The notes below the pieces were generated by a model. The model ran no database searches. It saw only the letters and a program-made list of their open reading frames with translations, and was not told where the DNA came from. The position numbers and the translations under genes are program-made. This document shows positions 9,360 to 16,724 of a DNA stretch of 28,459 nucleotides, in pieces; within the stretch, counting starts at the first letter, position 1, and each line of letters starts with the position of its first letter. Source of the DNA: an uncultured Collinsella sp. (GTDB lineage Bacteria; Actinomycetota; Coriobacteriia; Coriobacteriales; Coriobacteriaceae). The stretch lies in assembly GCA_900545605.1 (NCBI GenBank), contig UQZL01000028.1, positions 1-28,459 on the forward strand. Direction: 5' to 3'.

Positions 9360-9386
9360 GTTACGCCGTTTTACAAACGGCGTAAC
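9360..9386 (+). terminator. Hairpin directly after larE
   Basis: GTTACGCCGTTT (9360-9371) pairs perfectly with 9375-9386 around a three-base loop, starting at the base after the larE stop. There is no T-run behind it, so it may be a 3'-end stabiliser or a weak terminator. Confidence 0.55.
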
Positions 9387-9436
9387 TGCTCGGCGCTGCG
9401 CGGGCTCCGGACACGGCAATCTGACGTTCAACTTCA

Positions 9437-9470
9437 CGGGCGCGACCAAAAGGTCAGCGCCCGCTTGTTT
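9437..9470 (+). terminator. Second terminator-like hairpin after larE
   Basis: Bases 9437-9447 (CGGGCGCGACC) pair with 9452-9463 with one bulged A and an AAAA loop, followed by CTTGTTT. It is the better candidate for ending larE transcripts. The rest of the 296-base gap (9360-9655) holds only a hairpin repeat. Confidence 0.55.
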
Positions 9471-9536
9471 CACGTCACCTTACCGCACCCGGAGACCGCT
9501 CGCTCGCATATGCTCAACCTGCACTGCGTTAACTGA

Positions 9537-9584
9537 CCCGCCAATAAGGGACAGGTTTATTTTGGCAGGTTTTATCTGGGGAAA
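9537..9584 (+). repeat. GGGACAG hairpin repeat, subtype A, copy 3
   Basis: This copy has the AAGGGACAGGTTTATTTTGG core and TTTTATCTGGGGAAA tail in the same orientation as copy 4 at 11623-11673. One stem pair is mismatched (CCCGCC against GGCAGG). With copy 4 it brackets the AlbA_2 regulator gene. Confidence 0.85.
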
Positions 9585-9655
9585 TATCGCGAGGCAGTCG
9601 CCCCCCTAGCACCCATCTCACTTCGAGAGACACAAGAGGGGCGACTCGGCTGCAT

Positions 9656-11356
9656 CTACTTCTTCCGATAGCGGCGGTTGCGGCTCGTCGATGAACCCAT
9701 TACTTCGATGAGTCCTTTATCCGCCATTTTTGGCAGATGGTAGCGGACGGACGAAATTTTGACCCCCGATGCAACCGCTATTTCTCGCGCCGTCATATCC
9801 ACTTCGGCTCTGAGAGCCTCCAGGATCCTATCCGCTGTCGAAGCTGACGATTCTCTGCTCATATCGATAATCTCAAACGTGTCTTTGCCACATTTTGACA
9901 GGACATGTTTATCGACAAGATTCCCGCAGATCAGGCGAATGTCATCCGAATCCCACTTCAGGGCCTCTCGTATTTTTTGAACATCGCATACGCACCCATG
10001 CTCCCGCATAAACATGAGCAATGTTTCCTCGCGATCCGTCAGCTCGGTGCCCACATGGCTCTGAATCCACGTGCGGTTTTCAGCAAGCTCCGCCCCGTGC
10101 CGGGAAAGCAGCACCGTAAACGAATCGGCCTTAACGATAAATTTCGGCCTTCCAAGCGAACGAGACTCCATCTCGCGAATCATAGCCGGGATACCAGATC
10201 CCTGGCTTTCTGCAACGGGCCCCTCGGCATGCTCTAACGGCGTCGCCCCCATTAGGCTCATGAGCTTTGGGTTTCGGCAGCGCGATTCCCCGTCTGCAAG
10301 ATTGTCCACCGTCTTTCCGCCCCAAAGCCCACCGGGGTTTTTGATCTCTATTCTGTCTGGATAGATATCGACACTCACGGCCTGCCCCACAAACATGGGC
10401 GAATATTCTCGATGGATGCAGGCGTTTGCCAAGGCCTCGCGCAAAACCTCCTGGGGAACTTCCCAATCCTCCCTTCTGCCAGCGCCTTGCACTATCGCCG
10501 CTTTGCGCAAGTTCCGTCCAATCGCGACAAGGGCATCTTCGATGCAAGCCGGAATCGGGCCATCGCACAACTGGCGGTCAATAAACCGGGGTTGCCCGGG
10601 TGCAGATTTTTCCACATCGGAATGAACGGCGACATCAATCATGAGTTTGGGATAGAACTGCTGGGGGTAAATTCCCGCCGACAGAAGCCCTGCGAGCTTC
10701 ACCGCACCATCCTTTGTAGTGATATTGAGTCTGACCAGCTGCTTTTCCAGCGTATCGGCCCCGCGCAAAACGCGGGGGGTCTGCAGCCGGCGATTTGCGA
10801 TAATAGACCGCACGACATCTGGATCCAAATCCTCGACTGTTGCCTCCGAAACCACCGTGCCGTCTGCATCGCTCGGAAGCAACGCACTCTGCAGCTCATA
10901 TAGCTCAGCGGGTGACATCTTGATATCTTTATCATCCACGCGCTTGTAGCTACCGTTCTGCACGCCGCGCGCGCCGATATAGCAAGGCTTCGCTTTAAGC
11001 TCAAGTTCAAAGATGCGCACCAGAAGCACCTGGAGCCCGTCGACCTCGCCTCGATCAAGCTCGTACCGTGGCGCATGGGTCACCACTGCCGCTGAGCCTC
11101 CGTCTCCGATACCCGAAACAAACTGATCGCGCACCCTATCGATAGCAAAGTTAGCCGAAGGAACAAATCCTTCGGCTTCGTTTAGGCCCAAAATAATGAG
11201 CCCACCCGCAGTGTTCGCAAAAGCGCTCACTGTCTCCCATACGTCTGCGCTCAATTTATTCGTGCAGGCTTTAACTTCTACCGATGCGTCATCAGTCCCC
11301 CGCCTGCGAAGGCGCTCAACGATAAGGCCAAGAGGTTCATCCAGCAGCATTGGCAT
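9656..11356 (-). CDS. AlbA_2 (Schlafen-type) ATP-binding transcriptional regulator
   Basis: This 566-residue protein has the COG2865 layout. An N-terminal AlbA_2/Schlafen-like nucleic-acid-binding domain lies at about 5-150 (SVEVKACTNKLSADVWETVS, FANTAGGLIILGLNE). A GHKL-type ATPase-like domain lies at about 290-410 (EALANACIHREYS, DRIEIKNPGG, SQGSGIPAM). Two winged-helix segments follow, at about 440-500 (LTDREETLLMFMREHG) and 508-566 (ADRILEALRAEVDMTAREIAVASG). Relatives are poorly understood regulators, sometimes near defence or stress genes. Base composition appears less GC-rich than the flanks, and direct hairpin repeats bracket the gene, which hints at acquisition. The ATG at 11356 is five bases from a TTAGAGAGA site that overlaps the ribosome-binding region; MLLDEPLG at 11350 is an alternative start. 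The promoter and operator array lie at 11361-11570. Confidence 0.9.
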   Translation of the reverse strand: MPMLLDEPLGLIVERLRRRGTDDASVEVKACTNKLSADVWETVSAFANTAGGLIILGLNEAEGFVPSANFAIDRVRDQFVSGIGDGGSAAVVTHAPRYELDRGEVDGLQVLLVRIFELELKAKPCYIGARGVQNGSYKRVDDKDIKMSPAELYELQSALLPSDADGTVVSEATVEDLDPDVVRSIIANRRLQTPRVLRGADTLEKQLVRLNITTKDGAVKLAGLLSAGIYPQQFYPKLMIDVAVHSDVEKSAPGQPRFIDRQLCDGPIPACIEDALVAIGRNLRKAAIVQGAGRREDWEVPQEVLREALANACIHREYSPMFVGQAVSVDIYPDRIEIKNPGGLWGGKTVDNLADGESRCRNPKLMSLMGATPLEHAEGPVAESQGSGIPAMIREMESRSLGRPKFIVKADSFTVLLSRHGAELAENRTWIQSHVGTELTDREETLLMFMREHGCVCDVQKIREALKWDSDDIRLICGNLVDKHVLSKCGKDTFEIIDMSRESSASTADRILEALRAEVDMTAREIAVASGVKISSVRYHLPKMADKGLIEVMGSSTSRNRRYRKK

Positions 11357-11360
11357 TCCG

Positions 11361-11570
11361 TCTCTCTAAAACGATAGATTTATCTCTCTAAAGTATAGTA
11401 TATCTCTCTAACTTTAGAGAGATAAGCACCTTATTTTAGAGAGACATTTAGAGAGATGTATCGAATTCACTGTTAGATAGCCCAATGTTATCTCTTTAAC
11501 TGGCTTTCTCTTTAGAGAGACAATTAGAGAGACGAGCGCGACCTCTCTAATCAAGGGCACCACTCTTTAA
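11361..11570. repeat. Array of TTAGAGAGA sites upstream of the AlbA_2 regulator
   Basis: Eight exact copies of the 9-mer TTAGAGAGA occur. Minus-oriented copies are at 11361-11369, 11383-11391 and 11403-11411. Plus-oriented copies are at 11414-11422, 11436-11444, 11448-11456, 11512-11520 and 11524-11532. Near-copies lie at 11491-11499, 11542-11550 and 11562-11570. The copies at 11403 and 11414 form a perfect palindrome with 11-bp arms (11401-11411 and 11414-11424) and a 2-bp gap. Direct pairs at 11436/11448 and 11512/11524 are 12 bases apart; the first three copies are 20-22 bases apart, about two helical turns. This is the pattern of a multi-site operator, probably for the adjacent regulator. 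It is not a CRISPR array: units and spacers are too short and irregular. Confidence 0.85.
11397..11425 (-). promoter_or_regulatory. Candidate promoter of the AlbA_2 regulator with palindromic operator
   Basis: On the minus strand TTATCT (11420-11425) and TATACT (11397-11402) are separated by 17 bases. The 24-base TTAGAGAGA palindrome (11401-11424) fills the spacer, so a bound protein would exclude RNA polymerase. The -35 box is weak (three of six), which fits a regulated promoter. Confidence 0.5.
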
Positions 11571-11622
11571 GGTGCACACTCCCTAACCGTGCCCTAAGTT
11601 GCGGTGAAATAGTCCCCCGATT

Positions 11623-11673
11623 AACCTGCCAAAAAGGGACAGGTTTATTTTGGCGGGTTTTATCTGGGGAAAC
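11623..11673 (+). repeat. GGGACAG hairpin repeat, subtype A, copy 4
   Basis: AACCTGCCAAAA and TTTTGGCGGGTT form the stem around AGGGACAGGTTTA, followed by TTATCTGGGGAAA. Most of the remaining 471-base gap 11357-11827 is the TTAGAGAGA array; I see nothing firm between 11674 and the nuclease ribosome-binding site. Confidence 0.85.
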
Positions 11674-11827
11674 GCAAAATAGCCCCACATACACAACCAC
11701 CGCAGCTCCATATGAGGCAAATGAATCAGTAGCGTCTATCCCAAATCTTGAGTATTTGTTCGACAGAACGGCCCCTGCCGGCTCCTGCTAGACTGGTAGA
11801 TTCCCAACCGTCCATCCAGGAGCCGCA

Positions 11828-12811
11828 ATGTCGCGCAAGTCCGCCTACAAGCAAGTACTTTCCATCGGCGCCGCCGTGGTGCTGGGGTTTGCGCTGTTCA
11901 CAGGGTCGCTCGACGGAGCGCCCAAGTTGTTGTCGCCGCAAAGTGATGAACAGGCGGCAGCTCTGGCCGAAAAACAAAACGAGAGTCCCAGCCGCACCGA
12001 CGACGAGGCAGACCTGGTCGCTCGGCTCGAATCGGGAACGGCGAGCTCCCCGGACCCTCAAAACAGCCAGGACTCTGGCGATGGCTCCGATTCCGCCGCA
12101 CCCGACACCGATGACGACGCTTCCGCGGACAGCGCCGCCGCCCCCATCGACGAGGTCGAAAACCCCGATCTTGACCGCGCCCGCGGCGTATACCTCAGCA
12201 GCATTCCCGACTACGCCGGCAACCCCTACGTTGCCCTTCGCGCCGACAGCATGCACCCGCTCGGCACGCCATCATTCACACTCGATGAATACGATCGCGC
12301 CACCGAAGAGGGCTGCTTTAAGAAATTCTCCAAGCTCGACAGCCTGGGCCGCACTCGCAAGGCGCTCGCCTGCGTGGGCCCCGAGTCACTCGGTCAATGC
12401 AAGCGCGGCGATATCTCGCGTATCCATCCTGCCGGTTGGCACCAGCAGCGCTACGACTTTATTCCGGGCCAGAGCCTCTACAACCGCTGCCACCTTATCG
12501 CCTGGTCACTCTGCGGCGAGAACGCCAATCGCAAGAATCTCCTCACCGGCACGCGTTATCTCAACGAGACGGGCATGCTGCCGTTTGAAGAGCAGATTCT
12601 CAACTATATTCGCGATACGGGCAACCACGTGCTCTATCGCGTCACGCCCATGTATAACGAAGAGGAGCTTGTCTGCCGCGGCGTGCGCCTTGAGGCGCAA
12701 TCGGTCGAGGACCACGGCAAGACCCTCTGCTTCCACGTGTACTGCTACAACCTGCAGCCGCACGTGCAGATCGACTACGCCACCGGCCGCAACCAGGCAT
12801 CCGGAGACTAG
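11828..12811 (+). CDS. Secreted or membrane-anchored DNA/RNA non-specific endonuclease
   Basis: The 327-residue protein has an N-terminal signal or anchor segment (about residues 9-27), a low-complexity Ser/Asp/Ala-rich linker (about 35-115) and a C-terminal beta-beta-alpha metal nuclease domain. The core reads GWHQQRYDF, then YNRCHLIAWSLCGENANRKN (about 218-237), then GTRYLNETGMLPFE and NHVLYRVTP. This resembles streptococcal EndA/Sda1-type DNases, whose catalytic His lies in a DRGH or NRxH motif; here it would be His222, with Asn233/Asn237 as metal or structural ligands. Likely roles are extracellular DNA degradation or nutrient scavenging. The start is backed by CCAGGAG upstream. Six or more cysteines may form disulfides. 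It is transcribed alone and followed by a strong terminator. I see no immunity gene beside it. Confidence 0.9.
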   Translation: MSRKSAYKQVLSIGAAVVLGFALFTGSLDGAPKLLSPQSDEQAAALAEKQNESPSRTDDEADLVARLESGTASSPDPQNSQDSGDGSDSAAPDTDDDASADSAAAPIDEVENPDLDRARGVYLSSIPDYAGNPYVALRADSMHPLGTPSFTLDEYDRATEEGCFKKFSKLDSLGRTRKALACVGPESLGQCKRGDISRIHPAGWHQQRYDFIPGQSLYNRCHLIAWSLCGENANRKNLLTGTRYLNETGMLPFEEQILNYIRDTGNHVLYRVTPMYNEEELVCRGVRLEAQSVEDHGKTLCFHVYCYNLQPHVQIDYATGRNQASGD

Positions 12812-12872
12812 TGCCGACCGCACCGCCCGTAACCCAAAAATGATTCGTTTTCCTCCGTCCCCATGGGATCAA

Positions 12873-12907
12873 AAAAGGCCGCCCTGGATTACCCAGGGCG
12901 GCCTTTT
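12873..12907. terminator. Terminator between nuclease and EF-G-like genes
   Basis: GGCCGCCCTGG (12877-12887) pairs with CCAGGGCGGCC (12893-12903), preceded by six A residues and followed by TTTT. It serves both convergent genes. Confidence 0.9.
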
Positions 12908-12940
12908 CGTCAGCGTCCACATTGCAGGCAACGCCACACG

Positions 12941-15016
12941 CTACTTGGCGCGGCCCTCCTCATAGCGCTCGACCAGCTTGGCCTGAACGTCATAAGGCAC
13001 CTGCTCATAGCCTGCGGGCTTCATGGTAAAGTCACCCGTGCCGCGCGTGATAGAGCGCAGGCGCGTCGAGTAATCCGTCAGCTCGGCGAGAGGTGCCTGG
13101 GCGATGACCACGGTGTCGCCGCGTTCATCGGTCTCCATGCCCGTCACGCGACCGCGCGATGCCGAGATGTCACCCATCACGGCGCCGGCGTAGCTCTCGG
13201 GAATAGTCACCGTGATTTCCTCGATGGGCTCCAGCACCACCGGGTCGGCATCGGCGCATGCCTTGCGCAGGCCGATGCGAGCCGCCGCGCGGAACGCCAT
13301 CTCGTTGGAGTCGACGCTGTGATACGAGCCGTCGTACACAGCCACGCGAATGCCCGTGAGCGGGTAGCCGGCAATGATGCCGTCCTTCATGGTCTCCTGG
13401 ACACCCTTGTCCACGGCGGGGATCAGCGAGCGCGGAATGCGGCCGCCCACGACCTCATCCACAAACTCGTAGCCGTCGCTCGTGCCGTCGGGCCCAATAA
13501 GCGGCTCCACGCGCAGCCAGCAGTCGCCGTACTGACCGGCGCCACCGGTCTGCTTCTTGTGGCGACCCTGGGCGCTCGCCGTGCGGCGGATGGTCTCGCG
13601 ATACGGAATGCGGATCGGCACGCTCTTGGCCACGACCTTGGTGCGATCCCCCAAACGGTTGAGCAGCACCGAAACCTGCGCCTCACCAACGGCGGAGATG
13701 ATAGTCTGGCCCGTCTCCTCGTCACGATCGATGCTCATGGTCGGATCAGCCTTGCACGCCTTCTCGATAAACGTATAGAGCTTCTCTTCGTCGCCACGGT
13801 TCTCGGCCTCGATGGCAATGCGGTACTGCGAGTTGGGGAACTTAAACGCCGCAGCCTCGACCTTACCGGTAATGGAGAGCGTATCGCCCGTCTCGGCCGC
13901 CAGCTTGGGCGCCACGATGATGTCGCCGGCATAGGCGTGACCGACCTCGGTCATGTCGCGGCCGCACATCACATACAGGTGGGCCAGACGATCGCTCTTG
14001 CGGGTACGCGCGTTGATCAGCTCAAGACCCGGCTCAAGCGTACCCGTCAGCACCTTGATAAAGCTGATGCGACCCTGCTGCGGATCGGCCAGCGTCTTAA
14101 ACACAAACGCCACCGGACGGTCATCGTCGCTCGAAATCTTGAGCGAATCACCGTCGATGAGCGGCATCTCGCCGTAGTCCGTCGGCGCCGGGAAGTACGT
14201 GGCGATGTCGTCCATCAGCGAGTTGACGCCCTGCTCCTTAATGCAATCGCCCGCAAAGACCGGCACAAAGATGCGCTCGGCAATCGCCTTCGACAGCAAG
14301 CCCTCAAGCTCCTCCTGCGTCAGCGTCTCCTCGCCTTCCAAGTACTTCATCATCAGTTCGTCGTCAGCCTCGGCCACCAGCTCGCACAGATGGTCATGGG
14401 CCTCCTCGGCCTGGGCACGATACTCCTCGGGAATCTCCGACTCAACGGCTTCGGCGCCGTTGCAATGGCGCGCCTTCATGCGCACCAGGTCGATGATGCC
14501 ATCAAAGTCCTCGCCCTCGCCCCAGGGAAGGGTCACGGCGCCCAGTCGCGTGCCAAAGCGCTCCTGCAGCAGGTCCATCGTGGTCGCAAAGCTGGCCTCG
14601 GAGCGCGACAGGCGGTTTACGAACACCGCACGCGCCAAGCGCAGGTCCTCGGCGGCATACCAGAGCTTAACCGTCGTAGGCTGCGGGCCGGCCTCGGCGT
14701 CGACCACAAACAGGGCCGTCTCGCAGACGCTCATCGCGGCAAAGGCGTCGCCGATAAAATCGGGGTAACACGGGGCATCGAGCACATTGATGCGCGCGCC
14801 CTTCCAGTCGATCGGTGCAATGGTCGTCGAGATGGAAAATGCACGCTTGACCTCTTCGGGGTCATAGTCGAGCGTGGGCTTGGTGCCGTCGTGGCCGCCC
14901 AGGCGGGCGGTCTTGCCAGAAAGGTGGAGCATGGCCTCGGCGAGTGAAGTCTTGCCCACCCCGCCTTGGCCTACGAGCACCACGTTCCTTACATTGCCGG
15001 TCTTGGGAGCACCCAT
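12941..15016 (-). CDS. Elongation factor G-like translational GTPase (non-canonical)
   Basis: The 691-residue protein has the EF-G domain order. The P-loop GQGGVGKTS is at about 16-24. Domain II follows, then domains III-V, with GRHKKQTGGAGQYGD and GRVTGMETDERGDT in the IV-V region. It differs from true EF-G in the G motifs: G3 reads DAPCY instead of DTPGH, so the catalytic His is Tyr, and G4 reads NRLS where NKxD is expected. It belongs with the EF-G-like/EF-G2 paralogues of actinobacteria, which are thought not to support normal translocation; the role is unresolved. AAGGAGGTC, a perfect Shine-Dalgarno, precedes the ATG at 15016; codons to 15127 are outside the protein. It is a single gene with a 240-base upstream region in which I find no clear promoter. 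Confidence 0.9.
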   Translation of the reverse strand: MGAPKTGNVRNVVLVGQGGVGKTSLAEAMLHLSGKTARLGGHDGTKPTLDYDPEEVKRAFSISTTIAPIDWKGARINVLDAPCYPDFIGDAFAAMSVCETALFVVDAEAGPQPTTVKLWYAAEDLRLARAVFVNRLSRSEASFATTMDLLQERFGTRLGAVTLPWGEGEDFDGIIDLVRMKARHCNGAEAVESEIPEEYRAQAEEAHDHLCELVAEADDELMMKYLEGEETLTQEELEGLLSKAIAERIFVPVFAGDCIKEQGVNSLMDDIATYFPAPTDYGEMPLIDGDSLKISSDDDRPVAFVFKTLADPQQGRISFIKVLTGTLEPGLELINARTRKSDRLAHLYVMCGRDMTEVGHAYAGDIIVAPKLAAETGDTLSITGKVEAAAFKFPNSQYRIAIEAENRGDEEKLYTFIEKACKADPTMSIDRDEETGQTIISAVGEAQVSVLLNRLGDRTKVVAKSVPIRIPYRETIRRTASAQGRHKKQTGGAGQYGDCWLRVEPLIGPDGTSDGYEFVDEVVGGRIPRSLIPAVDKGVQETMKDGIIAGYPLTGIRVAVYDGSYHSVDSNEMAFRAAARIGLRKACADADPVVLEPIEEITVTIPESYAGAVMGDISASRGRVTGMETDERGDTVVIAQAPLAELTDYSTRLRSITRGTGDFTMKPAGYEQVPYDVQAKLVERYEEGRAK

Positions 15017-15258
15017 GATGACCTCCTTGCAGGGCCGCGCGCATTGCGCGACGCCAACGGGGAGAGTTCGCGGTCGGTGCCATCCCGGGAGCAGCATGGT
15101 CGGCAGCCGAGCCGACTCACCCTCCAAATGTCCTATGCCACCACCCTACCCTCACGGGCGGCTGTCCATGCATACCTTTCGGCGCACGTATGAATACAGG
15201 CGGCGAGAGGACAGAGCAAGTATGCCAGGCGATTATTAAACCCCATCGATACAAATAA

Positions 15259-15292
15259 AAGCCGCCGCAGTCCATAAGACCCGCGGCGGCTT
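15259..15292 (-). terminator. Terminator of the amino-acid ABC operon
   Basis: AAGCCGCCGC (15259-15268) pairs with GCGGCGGCTT (15283-15292). On the minus strand it is followed by TTATTTGT, marking the end of the three-gene operon. Confidence 0.85.
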
Positions 15293-15313
15293 CTTCTCAA
15301 TACATAGCTGAGC

Positions 15314-16078
15314 TTAGCCCTCGATACGACTCAAGAACTCACGGGTACGTTGCTCACGCGGATGATCGATAACCTGCTCGGCCGGGCCCTCCTCGACAAT
15401 GCGGCCTCCGTCCATAAAGACCACGCGATCGGCAACATCGCGCGCAAACTGCATCGCATGGGTCACGATCACCATCGTCATATTCTGCGCCGCCAGGTCT
15501 TTAATGACACGCAGCACCTCGGCCGTTAGCTCGGGATCGAGCGCCGAGGTCGGCTCGTCAAAGAATAAGATTTCCGGATCGAGCGCCAGGGCGCGGGCGA
15601 TACTCACACGCTGTTGCTGACCGCCCGAAAGCTCACACGGCACCTTGTTCTCGTTGCCCGTCAGCCCCATTTGTGCAATCAGCTCGTGAGCGCGGGCTTC
15701 CGCCTGCTCGCGCGGACGCTTAAGCACGCGAATCGGCGCATCGGTGATGTTTTTCATCACCGTATAGTGCGGGAACAGGTTGTAATTTTGGAACACCAGG
15801 CCGAATCGCGAGCGCGCCTGCTTGGGCACATCGCCCTTCGCATAGACCGCGCCCGAACCCTCATCCGTCGCAACGGCAAGGTCGCCAAACGAGAGCGAGC
15901 CTCCGTCGAGTGTCTCGAGCAGCGTGGCACACCGCAGCAGCGTGGACTTGCCGCCACCCGAAGGCCCGATAATCGCCACGACCTCGCCACGCTTCACCTC
16001 AAGCGAGATATCCTTGAGCACCTCATTGCCGCCAAACGCCTTACGCGCGTTCGATATATTCATTACCGAATTAATCAT
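15314..16078 (-). CDS. Polar amino-acid ABC transporter, ATP-binding protein
   Basis: This 254-residue GlnQ-type ATPase powers amino-acid uptake with the permease and binding protein encoded just before it. Visible motifs are Walker A GPSGGGKST (about 38-46), the Q-loop in VFQNYNLFPHYTV, the signature LSGGQQQRVSIARAL, Walker B ILFFDEPTSALD and the H-loop in VIVTHAMQ. VFQNYNLFPH and LSGGQQQR are typical of the polar amino-acid subfamily. The start at 16078 overlaps the permease stop by 8 bases (ATGATTAA), implying translational coupling; an internal ATG at 16063 is possible. It is the last gene of the operon. Confidence 0.95.
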   Translation of the reverse strand: MINSVMNISNARKAFGGNEVLKDISLEVKRGEVVAIIGPSGGGKSTLLRCATLLETLDGGSLSFGDLAVATDEGSGAVYAKGDVPKQARSRFGLVFQNYNLFPHYTVMKNITDAPIRVLKRPREQAEARAHELIAQMGLTGNENKVPCELSGGQQQRVSIARALALDPEILFFDEPTSALDPELTAEVLRVIKDLAAQNMTMVIVTHAMQFARDVADRVVFMDGGRIVEEGPAEQVIDHPREQRTREFLSRIEG

Positions 16079-16724
16079 GGTAGTAATCCAATTTTTTCTC
16101 GGCGGCGCCCAGCAGCATCTCGACGACGAAATTAAAGACCCAGTAAATCAGCGCCGCGATCGCAAACGGCACCATGCTCACCTGCGAGGCGACCAGCGCC
16201 TTGGCCGTCGAGAACATCTCACCCACGCCAATGGCAAACGCCAGCGACGTGTCCTTGACCAGCGTGATGATCTCGTTGCCCATCGCCGGCAGAATACGCT
16301 TGGCGACCTGCGGCATCACGATATACAGAAACGTCTGCACGCGCGAATAGCCCAGCACCTCGGCAGCCTCGTATTGACCGCGCGGAATGGACTGCAAGCC
16401 CGAGCGATAGATCTCGGCAAAGTAACCGGCGTAGTTGATGATGAACGCCACGACGCACGCCGTCCACTTGGAATCGGGCGTGAGCGAAATGCCAAACACG
16501 TAGTACGGGGCAAAGTAGATGGCAAACATCTGCAGCATGAGCGGCGTACCGCGCATGACCGAAATGTAGATGCGCGCAATCCAGCGAAGCGGCGCGATTT
16601 TGCTCATGCGCATAAACGCCACGGGGATTCCCAGCGGAATCGACCCCAGCAGTGTCAGCACAAACAACTGCAAACTGACCAAGAATCCCTGGCCAAGCAT
16701 CTGCATCATGACCTGAATAGACAT
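16071..16724 (-). CDS. Polar amino-acid ABC transporter, permease protein
   Basis: The 217-residue inner-membrane protein is of the HisM/GlnP type. It has an N-terminal helix (GFLVSLQLFVLTLLGSIPLG), a conserved RGTPLMLQMF segment, and the EAA loop with EVLGYSRVQTFLYIVMPQVA that contacts the ATPase, then a C-terminal helix ending near LGAAEKKLDYYHD. About five helices are expected. I start it at 16724, where TAATG joins the binding-protein stop to this ATG; an ATG at 16739 lies inside the upstream gene. It probably works as a homodimer since only one permease gene is present. Confidence 0.93.
   Translation of the reverse strand: MSIQVMMQMLGQGFLVSLQLFVLTLLGSIPLGIPVAFMRMSKIAPLRWIARIYISVMRGTPLMLQMFAIYFAPYYVFGISLTPDSKWTACVVAFIINYAGYFAEIYRSGLQSIPRGQYEAAEVLGYSRVQTFLYIVMPQVAKRILPAMGNEIITLVKDTSLAFAIGVGEMFSTAKALVASQVSMVPFAIAALIYWVFNFVVEMLLGAAEKKLDYYHD

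Noticed and set aside
11361..11570. CRISPR array
   Set aside because: Repeats are 9 bases, in both orientations, with variable short gaps, and no cas genes are present.
12863..14947. 694-codon open frame on the plus strand opposite the EF-G-like gene
   Set aside because: Its translation is rich in Arg, His and Leu with no domain pattern, while the minus strand has a complete translational GTPase with a perfect ribosome-binding site. It is a high-GC antisense shadow.
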